Positions 24,530 to 32,824 of a stretch of DNA of 64,000 nucleotides are shown piece by piece; within the stretch, counting starts at the first letter, position 1; the number at the start of each line of letters is the position of its first letter. Source of the stretch: Sulfurospirillum oryzae (GTDB lineage: Bacteria; Campylobacterota; Campylobacteria; Campylobacterales; Sulfurospirillaceae). The position numbers and the translations under genes are program-made. Location of the stretch: the NCBI RefSeq assembly GCF_025770725.1, contig NZ_JANZKZ010000002.1, forward strand, positions 248,001 through 312,000, read 5' to 3'. Below the pieces are notes generated by a model. It was not told the DNA's origin. It saw nothing but the letters and a program-made list of their open reading frames with translations, and did no database searches.

Positions 24530-26738
24530 ATCACGCCTTAGTTATCACATTGAAGGTATTGTCCAAGGGGTTGGTTTTCGCCCCTTTGTCTATACCATAG
24601 CCTCACGTTACACACTGCATGGTTTTGTACTCAACAATCCAAAAGGTGTGCTTATAGAGGTAGAAGGATTTCAAGAGAGCCTTGATGCGTTTGAACAGGC
24701 TTTGTTTAAAGAACTTCCTCCACTTGCACGCATTGATTTTTGGCAAAAAAATATCCTTACATGTAAAGATGATCTGAGTTTTGAAATTCGTCATAGTGAT
24801 GAAGCAAGTACGAAATCTTCCCTTGTTTTGCCAGATATGTCCATTTGTGATGACTGTCTTAAAGAGTTGCATGATCCTACCAATCGCCGTTATCACTATT
24901 TTTTTACCAACTGTACCAACTGCGGTCCACGCTATTCCATCATCAAAACTGTTCCTTATGATCGTCCATACACTTCAATGCAACCCTTTGTAATGTGTGA
25001 AGCGTGCCAAAGTGAATACACAAACCCGCTCAATCGCCGCTATCATGCGCAACCCATTAGTTGTTCTAAATGCGGTCCAACACTTTTTCTGCGCAGCATA
25101 AATGGAGAACTCCTTGGAACGAATGAAGAGGCGATTGTTAAATTAGCGGATTTGATTAATGCTGGGCACATCGTTGCACTCAAAGGTATGGGAGGGTTTC
25201 ATCTTATCTGTGACGCGACGAGTGATGCGGTGGTGGCACACTTGAGAGAGCGTAAGCATCGTCCTTCCAAACCGTTTGCTGTTATGTTTAAAAATCTTGA
25301 AGCGATCAAAGAAGAGTGTATACTCAGTGCTCAAGAAGAAGAGGGTATTCGCTCACTGCTTCGTCCGATTGTTCTTGTAAAACGTCACACAAAAGCTTCT
25401 AAAATCAGCTCACTGATAGCCCCTCACATCGATCGGCTCGGTGTTTTTTTACCCTATACCCCTTTACATGTCATTCTTTTTGAATATCTCAAAAACCCTA
25501 TCGTGGCGACCAGTGCCAATCGCTCGGGCGAGCCTATTATCAGCGAAGCAACTGTTTTAGAACAAAAGCTCAATGATGTGGTGGAGTATTATCTTGATTA
25601 CAACCGTGAAATAGTCAATTCCAGTGACGATAGTGTTTTACAGTACATTGGTGATAAAACACTTTTGATGCGATCTTCGCGTGGTATTGCACCGAAGAGT
25701 TTTCGCATTGATTCAACGGATGAGCGAAAAATCTTAGCCGTAGGCGCACACCAAAAAAACGCGATTGCTATTTATTTAAATCATCAGATTATTGTGAGTC
25801 CTTATATCGGTGATTTGGATAATATCGCCTCAAATGAACTGTTTGAAAAGATGATAGAAAATTTTGCTCGCTTTTATGATTTTACGCCCGATCTTATCGT
25901 TGGCGATCTACATCCCAATTATGTTTCAACACAGTGGGCAAAAAAGCAAAATATCCCTTTTGTACAGGTGCAGCATCACTATGCGCATATTCTCTCTGTC
26001 ATGTGTGAGCATAAGCTCAAAGAAAAAGTATTGGGTATCGCATGGGATGGTACGGGGTATGGTGATGATGGAACCATCTGGGGTGGTGAGTTTTTAGTGT
26101 GCGATCAAAGTGGTTATGAGCGTGTTGCGTCGTTTGAGCCATTTGCTCTTTTAGGTGGCGATGCGAGTATTAAAGAGATCAAGCGTATTTTAGCTTCTCT
26201 TTTGTGGGATACTTTAGGTGATAAAGCAGATATTCACCTTTTAGACTATTTTGATGCGAAATCACTCAAACTTCTCAAACAAATTTACACCAAAAAGATT
26301 AATTCACCTTTGTGCTCATCGGTGGGCAGGCTCTTTGATGCTGTTGCCGTTTTGTGTGGCATGGAGGGAAATGTGAGTTATGATGGAGAAAGTGGCTTGC
26401 TTATCGAGGCTTTGTATGATGCTTCGATTACAGAGCATTACGCTGTTGAAATCGACGAAAAAATAATTCACTCTAAGTCAATGTTCATCCAAATGCTTCA
26501 AGATCAAGAACCACGCATGATTGCTTCTAAATTTATTAACACACTTGTCCATATTGTTCTGCATCTATCTTCACACTATACGTATCCTGTGATGCTAACC
26601 GGTGGGGTATTTCAAAATCGTACCCTGATGGAGCAAATACTGAAAAATATCACGCATGACCTCTATTTTCCGCTACAATTACCGACCAATGATGGCGGAA
26701 TTTGTGTTGGTCAACTCTACAAAGTCATTGCAACGTAA
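24519..26738 (+). CDS. hypF: Carbamoyltransferase HypF
   Basis: Transfers the carbamoyl group of carbamoyl phosphate to HypE, the first step in making the cyanide ligands of the NiFe site. The domain order is standard in 739 residues. An acylphosphatase domain (YHIEGIVQGVGFRPFVY) comes first. Two zinc fingers follow (CDDCLKEL with CTNCGPRYS; CEACQSEY with CSKCGPTL), then a YrdC-like domain (KGMGGFHLICDAT) and a Kae1-like domain with HHYAHILSVM and GDLHPNY. The start TTG lies inside the hydE end and puts the acylphosphatase at the very N terminus, as in the family. It closes the hyd operon; nikR has its own 80-base upstream gap. Confidence 0.96.
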   Translation: MICKSRLSYHIEGIVQGVGFRPFVYTIASRYTLHGFVLNNPKGVLIEVEGFQESLDAFEQALFKELPPLARIDFWQKNILTCKDDLSFEIRHSDEASTKSSLVLPDMSICDDCLKELHDPTNRRYHYFFTNCTNCGPRYSIIKTVPYDRPYTSMQPFVMCEACQSEYTNPLNRRYHAQPISCSKCGPTLFLRSINGELLGTNEEAIVKLADLINAGHIVALKGMGGFHLICDATSDAVVAHLRERKHRPSKPFAVMFKNLEAIKEECILSAQEEEGIRSLLRPIVLVKRHTKASKISSLIAPHIDRLGVFLPYTPLHVILFEYLKNPIVATSANRSGEPIISEATVLEQKLNDVVEYYLDYNREIVNSSDDSVLQYIGDKTLLMRSSRGIAPKSFRIDSTDERKILAVGAHQKNAIAIYLNHQIIVSPYIGDLDNIASNELFEKMIENFARFYDFTPDLIVGDLHPNYVSTQWAKKQNIPFVQVQHHYAHILSVMCEHKLKEKVLGIAWDGTGYGDDGTIWGGEFLVCDQSGYERVASFEPFALLGGDASIKEIKRILASLLWDTLGDKADIHLLDYFDAKSLKLLKQIYTKKINSPLCSSVGRLFDAVAVLCGMEGNVSYDGESGLLIEALYDASITEHYAVEIDEKIIHSKSMFIQMLQDQEPRMIASKFINTLVHIVLHLSSHYTYPVMLTGGVFQNRTLMEQILKNITHDLYFPLQLPTNDGGICVGQLYKVIAT

Positions 26739-26818
26739 TATTAATTTTTTTATCTAGTAATATTTAAAGAATAGTATGACTAAAATATGACCAAAAGTAT
26801 ATTAATGAAGGATAGATC

Positions 26819-27232
26819 ATGGATAAAATTATTCGTTTTAGTGTTTCACTCCCCGAAAAACTTTTAGAAGAACTTGACAAAAAAGTCGATGCTCAAGGGT
26901 ATGCTTCACGTAGTGAGTTTACCAGAGATCTTATTCGCGAGAAGATCGTAAAAGATGATTGGCAAGATGACAATAGTGATGTTATTGGTGTTTTGACCAT
27001 GATCTATACGCATCATCAAAATGAGCTTGTGCAGAAGATATTGGAGATTCAACACGATGCAAAAATAAACATTATGTGCAATACGCATGTACATGTAAGT
27101 CATGAAAACTGCCTAGAGACCATTATGGTGACAGGAAAAGTATCTGAAATAAAAGACTTTGCACAAAAAATTGCAGGACTTAAAGGGGTTAAATTCTCTA
27201 AACTTGTTGAGGCATCAATCCCTGCTTCATAA
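26819..27232 (+). CDS. nikR: Nickel-responsive regulator NikR
   Basis: Ribbon-helix-helix repressor or activator (137 residues) that binds DNA when its ACT-like C-terminal domain holds Ni(II). The N-terminal [18 protein letters not shown] strand-helix and [14 protein letters not shown] helix form the DNA-binding part. The square-planar nickel site is seen in [10 protein letters not shown] and [14 protein letters not shown] (His, His, His, Cys). Its place between hypF and hypB fits nickel control of hydrogenase maturation or nickel import, though no import genes are in the window. ATG preceded by AAGGATAGATC. The 3' end is three bases from a TTACATGTAA copy. Confidence 0.95.
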   Translation: MDKIIRFSVSLPEKLLEELDKKVDAQGYASRSEFTRDLIREKIVKDDWQDDNSDVIGVLTMIYTHHQNELVQKILEIQHDAKINIMCNTHVHVSHENCLETIMVTGKVSEIKDFAQKIAGLKGVKFSKLVEASIPAS

Positions 27233-27235
27233 TCT

Positions 27236-27919
27236 TTACATGTAAAGATTTTTCCTCCACAGCGCCTCTAAAATGAGGCGCTGTTCTTTTTTCTCATAGT
27301 TAAATTTAAACTCTGCTTCTTTAAGATAATAGATAAAATTCTCTTTTTTTATTCCTTTAAAATGATCCAGCCAGTTTTCTAAAAAGATCCAAAAATCGAC
27401 TAAGGCATTCTCAAAGCTCTCGTAATGCGCCACTTTGTGTTGGTTAAGGTAGCGTGCATAAGTCTCTTTTTCAATAGAGTTTTCTTCTAAATTTTTCAGA
27501 TGAGCGAACTGATCGGGAAGCAAAAGCGTGTGAATACGTTTTCCATACAGCATGCTCAAAATTCCGATAGCATCAAAGAGATGTTTTGGATTTCCTCGTT
27601 TACATGTAGGCAGATAATAGTACTCATCGTACTGCGAAAAAGAATCTGTTTGTTCTGCATAAAGGGTTTCGGAATGTCCTATAAGTACGAGTCGTAATTT
27701 TTGATAGCTTTTAGCAACAGTAAGATAATTCAATTTTAAAAGCGTAGCACATTCATAGGCACTTTTGTTATCAATAAAGCAGTCCAAAATGTTCATCTCT
27801 TTAGCATATTTAGCATGACTCCATGTTCGTTTACATGTAACGCATCGGTATTGTGTTTTTGAAATACTGTAAAGTACTTTATTTCCGCAAAAAATGCACT
27901 GTTTTTGATCTGTTTTCAT
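27236..27919 (-). CDS. IS1016/IS1595-like transposase-derived protein, probably domesticated
   Basis: 227 residues. The N terminus is a zinc ribbon (C8, C11, C26, C29), then a helix-turn-helix-like stretch (SAYECATLLKLNYLTVAKSY). The rest follows the DDE domain of IS1016/IS1595 transposases. YDEYYYLPTCKRGN stands where these have a DE-YYFG-RR motif, KRIHTLLLPD matches the next strand, and FWIFLENWLDHFKGIKKENF plus EAEFKFNYE match the family C terminus. The segment carrying the second catalytic Asp is missing and the NGIE-FW motif is altered, so transposition is unlikely. No terminal repeats are visible. It may be a DNA-binding regulator; function unknown. It is divergent from hypB and ends inside a TTACATGTAA copy (LYM). 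Confidence 0.6.
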   Translation of the reverse strand: MKTDQKQCIFCGNKVLYSISKTQYRCVTCKRTWSHAKYAKEMNILDCFIDNKSAYECATLLKLNYLTVAKSYQKLRLVLIGHSETLYAEQTDSFSQYDEYYYLPTCKRGNPKHLFDAIGILSMLYGKRIHTLLLPDQFAHLKNLEENSIEKETYARYLNQHKVAHYESFENALVDFWIFLENWLDHFKGIKKENFIYYLKEAEFKFNYEKKEQRLILEALWRKNLYM

Positions 27920-27985
27920 AAGTGTATTTTTCCTGAAAATAACTAAGAAACTTCTTTTTTTAGCTCTTGTTTAACCGCTTCGGAC

Positions 27986-27991
27986 TATAAT
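27986..27991 (+). promoter_or_regulatory. Candidate -10 element for hypBCDEA
   Basis: TATAAT (context GGACTATAATGG), 31 bases before the hypB ATG, in the 102-base divergent gap shared with the transposase-like gene. Confidence 0.5.
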
Positions 27992-28021
27992 GGATCAAAA
28001 TATAGAGATAAGGACTTAAAA

Positions 28022-28870
28022 ATGTGTAAAGATTGCGGTTGTTCAATCACTCCTACCCAATGGTCTGCGCACGCGCACGAACACTCTCACGATGGTCATA
28101 CGCATAGCCATTCACACGATCACGACGATCATACCCATCATGAGCATCCTCATGCCCATGACCACGATCACCATGATCATCGAAAACATGAAGAAATCCA
28201 TGCCAACCCTCAACTTAACGATAAAAAAACCATAGCGGTTATTACCAAAATTTTGGATGCCAATGATACGCAAGCATCGCACAACAGAGCTCATTTTGAG
28301 GAGCATGGTGTTCTTGCCATCAACCTTATGAGTAGCCCAGGTAGTGGAAAAACCACGCTTTTAGAAGCGACCATTGATACCAAGCAGATTAAGCTCGGTG
28401 TCATCGAAGGTGATCTTGAAACCAACCAAGACGCGGATCGCATCATTGCCAAAGGTGCTCCGGCGCATCAAATCTCAACAGGTCAAGCGTGCCATTTGGA
28501 TGCTTTTATGGTGCATGAAGGACTTCACCATTTGCCGATTGATGGGCTTGATGTTGTTTTCATCGAAAACGTGGGCAATCTTGTCTGTCCCGCGAGTTAC
28601 GATGTAGGGTCACACCTAAATGTTGTACTTCTCTCTGTACCAGAGGGTGATGATAAACCAGCCAAATACCCTGTTATGTTTAGAAGTGCTGACTTGTTCC
28701 TCATCACCAAATGTGACTTGTTACCATACTTTGATTTTAGTGTTGAAAAAGCCATCCGTGAGGCTAGAAAACTCAATCCAAAAGTTGATGTTATTGAAAT
28801 TGACAGCAAGTCTGGAAAAGGGATTGATCAGTGGATCAATTACCTAAAAATGAAAAAAGCATTGAGGTAA
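28022..28870 (+). CDS. hypB: Hydrogenase nickel incorporation GTPase HypB, histidine-rich
   Basis: GTPase (282 residues) that delivers nickel to the hydrogenase large subunit together with HypA. The N terminus has the high-affinity nickel motif CKDCGC (CxxCGC), followed by a stretch with 21 histidines between residues 17 and 60, which probably stores nickel. The G domain has the P-loop SSPGSGKTTLLE, EGDLETNQDADR and ENVGNLVCPA. The TKCDLL segment is the guanine-specificity motif (normally NKxD-like). First gene of hypBCDEA; hypC starts two bases after its stop. Confidence 0.97.
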   Translation: MCKDCGCSITPTQWSAHAHEHSHDGHTHSHSHDHDDHTHHEHPHAHDHDHHDHRKHEEIHANPQLNDKKTIAVITKILDANDTQASHNRAHFEEHGVLAINLMSSPGSGKTTLLEATIDTKQIKLGVIEGDLETNQDADRIIAKGAPAHQISTGQACHLDAFMVHEGLHHLPIDGLDVVFIENVGNLVCPASYDVGSHLNVVLLSVPEGDDKPAKYPVMFRSADLFLITKCDLLPYFDFSVEKAIREARKLNPKVDVIEIDSKSGKGIDQWINYLKMKKALR

Positions 28871-28872
28871 CC

Positions 28873-29142
28873 ATGTGTTTATCTATTCCCTCTCGTGTCG
28901 TTGAAATCGACGAAAATAACTATGCAACGGTAGATACTATGGGTGTTAAGCGTAAAGTGACGCTTGACTTGATAGCTGAAGAGGTAAATGTTGGTGATTA
29001 TGTCCTGATTCATGTAGGATTTGCCATGAATAAGATCAGTAAAGAACATGCAGAAGATAGCATTGCTGCTTACAATGAAATAGCAGAAGCGATGCGCGAT
29101 GGTGAGATTAGCGACGAAGAAGGAAATAGTAACTATGTCTGA
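28873..29142 (+). CDS. hypC: Hydrogenase assembly chaperone HypC
   Basis: Small chaperone (89 residues) that, with HypD, carries the Fe(CN)2CO unit to the large subunit. The start is fixed by the invariant MC N terminus (MCLSIPSRVVEID), whose Cys2 is the iron ligand. An open frame 14 codons upstream lies inside hypB and is not used. VGDYVLIHVGFAMNKIS is the second family motif. Its end overlaps hypD by 8 nt. No second HypC paralogue for HupL is seen here. Confidence 0.96.
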   Translation: MCLSIPSRVVEIDENNYATVDTMGVKRKVTLDLIAEEVNVGDYVLIHVGFAMNKISKEHAEDSIAAYNEIAEAMRDGEISDEEGNSNYV

Positions 29143-30265
29143 AGTTGAAGTGGATCTCATTGAAGGATTTCGTAACCCTGAACACATGAAAGCCTTAGCG
29201 GCACTCATTAAAAAAGAGTGTACGTCAAAGATTAACATTATGGAAGTCTGTGGTGGACATACGCATACGATTATGAAGTTTGGGCTTTCTCAAATTTTGC
29301 CTGATTTCATTGAGTTTGTGCACGGCCCTGGTTGTCCTGTGTGCATCATGCCTAAAGAGCGCATCGATCACGCTATCGCTTTGGCTTCTATGCCAAATAC
29401 GATTCTTGCGACTCTTGGTGATATGATCCGCGTTCCTGGAAGCAAAACTTCTTTGCAAAAGCTTCGCGCTGAGGGGAAAGATATACGCTCTTTATATTCA
29501 CCGCTTGATGTGATTAAAATTGCTAAAGAAAACCCCGATAAAAATGTTGTCTTTTTCGCCATTGGTTTTGAGACAACAACACCAATGAGTGCTGTTTTAG
29601 TGCAGCAAGCTATCGAGCAAAACCTGAGCAACATTTTCTTTCATATAAACCATGTTACCGTACCTGAGGCGGTAGATGCCATTATGAGTGGTGGAGATGC
29701 TAAGATTGATGCTTTTTTAGGACCTTCGCATGTAAGTGTTATCACGGGTTTTAAAATTTATGAGCCAATTGCAGAAACGTACCATACGCCTGTGGTGGTT
29801 TCAGGTTTCGAGCCAACCGATGTTATGGAGTCTGTTTTGCGTATTGTTCGTCAAATGAATGAGGGCAAAAGTGTTGTAGAAAATGAGTATGCAAGAGCGG
29901 TTTCTCGTGAGGGAAATCTTAAGGCTCAAGAGCTTGTTGACACTTACTTTGAACAAAGAGAGCATTTTAGATGGCGTGGTATTGGGGATATTCCTATGAG
30001 TGCTCTAAAACTAAGACCTAAATTTTCTGCTTTTGATGCTGAAATTGTTTTTGATGAAATCTTGCCTAAAACAGAGTTGAATGACCATAAAATGTGTATT
30101 TGTGGTGACATCCTAAAAGGTAAGGCCAAACCCTTTGACTGTAAAGTTTTTGGAAAAGCCTGCACACCTAGCAATCCAATGGGATCGTGTATGGTTTCGA
30201 GTGAAGGCGCTTGTGCTGCGTACTTCAAATACGGTAAATTGAACCTCAAAGGAGCGAAAGCGTGA
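29135..30265 (+). CDS. hypD: Hydrogenase formation protein HypD
   Basis: Fe-S scaffold (376 residues) on which the iron with its CN and CO ligands is assembled together with HypC and HypE. Family motifs are MEVCGGHTHTIMKFG, HGPGCPVCIMP, IGFETTTPMSA and the C-terminal cysteine cluster region CICGDILKGKAKPFDC with CTPSNPMGSCMVSSEGAC. The start is the ATG overlapping the hypC stop; AAGAAGGAAATAG precedes it. Its last bases overlap the hypE GTG. Confidence 0.97.
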   Translation: MSEVEVDLIEGFRNPEHMKALAALIKKECTSKINIMEVCGGHTHTIMKFGLSQILPDFIEFVHGPGCPVCIMPKERIDHAIALASMPNTILATLGDMIRVPGSKTSLQKLRAEGKDIRSLYSPLDVIKIAKENPDKNVVFFAIGFETTTPMSAVLVQQAIEQNLSNIFFHINHVTVPEAVDAIMSGGDAKIDAFLGPSHVSVITGFKIYEPIAETYHTPVVVSGFEPTDVMESVLRIVRQMNEGKSVVENEYARAVSREGNLKAQELVDTYFEQREHFRWRGIGDIPMSALKLRPKFSAFDAEIVFDEILPKTELNDHKMCICGDILKGKAKPFDCKVFGKACTPSNPMGSCMVSSEGACAAYFKYGKLNLKGAKA

Positions 30266-31269
30266 GCCAAAAAAAGATACTTCTCTCTCACGGAGGTGGT
30301 GGAGAAGAGACTCAAAACCTTATCAAAGACCTGTTTTTTAAACATTTTGACAATGACATATTGCTACGCATGGAAGATGCAGCAAGTCTTGTGATGAATG
30401 ACCATAAAATCGCTTTTACAACCGACTCTTTTGTCGTTTCACCGCTCTTCTTTAAAGGCGGTAACATTGGAAAACTTGCCATTGCTGGAACAGTAAATGA
30501 CCTCTCCATGATGGGCGCGAAACCTCGTTATATGACCTGTTCGTTTATGATCGAAGAGGGCTTTTTGTATTCTCATCTTGAAGAGATTGTTATAACCATG
30601 CGCGATGAAATGGCTAAAAGCGGCGTGAAGATTGTTGCAGGTGACACCAAAGTCGTTCCAAAAGGTGGAGTTGATGGACTGTTTATCAACACCTCTGGTA
30701 TTGGTGAAATTATGTGTGAGGACATCTCAGCACACAATTTAGAAAACGATGATGTCATCATTGTTTCCAATGAAGTGGGAAATCATGGTGCCTGCATCTT
30801 AGCAACACGCGAAGAGATAGAGCTAGAGAGTAACCTTCAAACAGACTGTACAAGTTTATGGAAGCCGGTAGAAGCACTTATCGACGCTGGTGTGAAGATT
30901 CATGCCCTAAGAGATGCAACCAGAGGAGGGCTTAGTGCCGTACTCAATGAATGGGCTGTCACATCGCACGTTTGTATTGAAGTTGATGAAGCTAAAATTC
31001 CTGTTGCCAAAGAGGTCAGAGGTGTGTGCGAGCTTTTAGGATTTGAACCTTATGAGTTTGCAAATGAGGGTACTATGGTCATAGCACTCCCTCAAAGTGA
31101 AGTCGAAAAAGCCGTTGAAGTGCTCAAAGGATTTGATGAAACAGCTAAAGTTGCTATTATTGGAAAAGTCAGCGACCTGTACAGGGATAAAGTCATTCTT
31201 CATACACCTTGGGGATCAGAACGCTTTTTAGAGCCACCTAAAGGTGAGCTTTTGCCAAGAATTTGCTAA
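30262..31269 (+). CDS. hypE: Hydrogenase expression/formation protein HypE
   Basis: Dehydrates the carbamoyl group on its own C-terminal cysteine to a thiocyanate, the CN donor for HypCD. The 335 residues show the PurM-like ATP fold: LSHGGGGEETQNLI, FTTDSFVVSPLFFKGGNIG and GDTKVVPKG. The essential C terminus is LPRIC with the terminal Cys. The start is GTG, overlapping the hypD stop as GTGA. Confidence 0.97.
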   Translation: MSQKKILLSHGGGGEETQNLIKDLFFKHFDNDILLRMEDAASLVMNDHKIAFTTDSFVVSPLFFKGGNIGKLAIAGTVNDLSMMGAKPRYMTCSFMIEEGFLYSHLEEIVITMRDEMAKSGVKIVAGDTKVVPKGGVDGLFINTSGIGEIMCEDISAHNLENDDVIIVSNEVGNHGACILATREEIELESNLQTDCTSLWKPVEALIDAGVKIHALRDATRGGLSAVLNEWAVTSHVCIEVDEAKIPVAKEVRGVCELLGFEPYEFANEGTMVIALPQSEVEKAVEVLKGFDETAKVAIIGKVSDLYRDKVILHTPWGSERFLEPPKGELLPRIC

Positions 31270-31284
31270 GTAAGGTACACCATT

Positions 31285-31626
31285 ATGCATGAATTTTCGA
31301 TCGTCAATGCACTCTTAGAAATGTGCGAGAAGAATGCCAGAGAGCATGAAGCCAAAAAAGTGACTAAAGTTGAGATAAAAGTGGGAAAACTGAGCGGTGT
31401 TGAACCTCATCTTTTGGAAACAGCTTTTGATACCTTTAAAGAAGAAACGGTATGCGATGGAGCAGAATTTGTCATGCATGTTCAAGATATTGTCATCCGT
31501 TGTCAGAGCTGTCAGAATGAAGCTGAACTTAGCAAAAATGAATTTTGCTGTCCTAAATGTATGAGCACAGATGTCTCGGTGATTGATGGTGAAGAGATGT
31601 ATTTAATGCGTCTGGAAATGGAGTAA
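31285..31626 (+). CDS. hypA: Hydrogenase nickel chaperone HypA
   Basis: Brings nickel to the hydrogenase large subunit with HypB. The 113 residues start MHEFSIV, where His2 is the nickel ligand, and carry a structural zinc site of two CxxC pairs (CQSC and CPKC; an extra Cys stands beside the second). Last gene of hypBCDEA. Having hypA at the end of the cluster matches Campylobacter. Confidence 0.97.
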   Translation: MHEFSIVNALLEMCEKNAREHEAKKVTKVEIKVGKLSGVEPHLLETAFDTFKEETVCDGAEFVMHVQDIVIRCQSCQNEAELSKNEFCCPKCMSTDVSVIDGEEMYLMRLEME

Positions 31627-31649
31627 AGAGAGGCTAAGACTCAGTAATG

Positions 31650-31655
31650 TATAAT
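31650..31655 (+). promoter_or_regulatory. Candidate -10 element for the acetyltransferase gene
   Basis: TATAAT in the 59-base gap after hypA, about 31 bases before the next ATG, suggesting the hyp operon ends at hypA. Confidence 0.4.
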
Positions 31656-31685
31656 CAGTTATCACATTATTAAGGAAGCGGCTAA

Positions 31686-32186
31686 ATGTTAGATGTGCTA
31701 AGACGTGCAACCATTGAGGATTTGCCAGAAATTATTAAAATTTATAATGAAGCAATCAAGGATGGTATCTCCACTGCTGATAGTAAAATCGTCACAGTAG
31801 AAGATAAATTAGAATGGTTTCATGCACATGATGCATTGCGCCCAATACTTGTCAAAGAGTATCATGGACGTATTATTGCTTGGATCAGTTTGCAACCTTT
31901 TTATGCAAACCTTTTTGCTTATCGCCATAGCGCTCGTATTAATATTTACATCGATAAAAACTTTCAAGGCAAAAAGCTAGGACAGCAGTTTTTAAGTGAA
32001 GCGATAGAACAAGCCAAAGGCTATGAAATTAAAACACTTTTAGCTCTTATATTTTCTGAAAATACACCCAGTTTGAAACTCTTTAAAAAATTGGGTTTCA
32101 AAGAGTGGGGTAATCTTAACCGTGTTGCTAACATCGAAGGTGTCGATAAAGACCTTTTGGTGCTAGGACTTCGTATTCAAGAATAA
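31686..32186 (+). CDS. GNAT N-acetyltransferase, phosphinothricin-acetyltransferase-like
   Basis: 166-residue member of the GNAT superfamily. The start LRRATIEDLPEIIKIYNEAI and the middle part (IAWISLQPF, RHSARINIYIDKNFQGKKLGQ with the acetyl-CoA-binding Q/RxxGxG-like loop reading GKKLGQQF) resemble PAT/YncA proteins, which acetylate toxic amino-acid analogues such as methionine derivatives. Substrate unknown. ATG preceded by AAGGAAGCGGCTA. The HAD gene follows after two bases. Confidence 0.85.
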   Translation: MLDVLRRATIEDLPEIIKIYNEAIKDGISTADSKIVTVEDKLEWFHAHDALRPILVKEYHGRIIAWISLQPFYANLFAYRHSARINIYIDKNFQGKKLGQQFLSEAIEQAKGYEIKTLLALIFSENTPSLKLFKKLGFKEWGNLNRVANIEGVDKDLLVLGLRIQE

Positions 32187-32188
32187 TC

Positions 32189-32824
32189 ATGCGAAAAGAC
32201 GCCTCAATTATTTTTGATATGGATGGAACTTTAATTGACTCTAGTGCGGCTATGACGCACAGTGTCAATTATGTACGTCAAAATTTGGGATTAGAGCCTA
32301 TTGGTCAGAAGTACTTAGAGTATCATATCAATCAGCCAGACCAGCATCTTCCAAAAATCTTTTACAACACAGAAGAGTATGACCCTGCACACCGCGCTTT
32401 GTTTAAAGAACATTATATGCACTTTTCCCCAAGTATGATCTCACTTTATCCTGATGTAAAAGAGATGTTGCAAGTACTGAGTCAAAAAGCTTATTTGGCT
32501 ATTGCGACCAATGCGAGTGATTTTTTTGCGCGCCACATGTTAGAGCAGATGGGCATAATAGAGTATTTTTCTGCTATTGTAGGGGCTAATAATGTCGCCG
32601 AGCCAAAGCCAAGCCCGTTAATGGTCTATCGCTTGATGGAAGAGCTTGGAAGTGTGCCAGAAAAGACAATCTTGGTTGGAGATAGCATTAAAGATGAACG
32701 TGCTGCCGCCAATGCGGGGATTAACTTCGTTTTCGCTCTATGGGGCTATGGAACAAGTGAAACAGCAGAACTTCGCGCTCATAATATCCACGAACTTGTA
32801 GGACTGCTTAACACGATTATTTGA
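32189..32824 (+). CDS. HAD-family phosphatase, phosphoglycolate-phosphatase-like
   Basis: Cytoplasmic HAD hydrolase of 211 residues. Motif I is FDMDGTLIDS (nucleophile Asp near residue 10), motif II is IATNAS, and motifs III/IV are KPSP followed by VGDSIKDERAAANAG. The cap is helical as in PGP/Gph enzymes. It may dephosphorylate 2-phosphoglycolate or another small phosphate ester; the substrate cannot be read from sequence. Coupled to the acetyltransferase; its 3' end overlaps the convergent AsmA-like gene by 8 nt. Confidence 0.88.
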   Translation: MRKDASIIFDMDGTLIDSSAAMTHSVNYVRQNLGLEPIGQKYLEYHINQPDQHLPKIFYNTEEYDPAHRALFKEHYMHFSPSMISLYPDVKEMLQVLSQKAYLAIATNASDFFARHMLEQMGIIEYFSAIVGANNVAEPKPSPLMVYRLMEELGSVPEKTILVGDSIKDERAAANAGINFVFALWGYGTSETAELRAHNIHELVGLLNTII

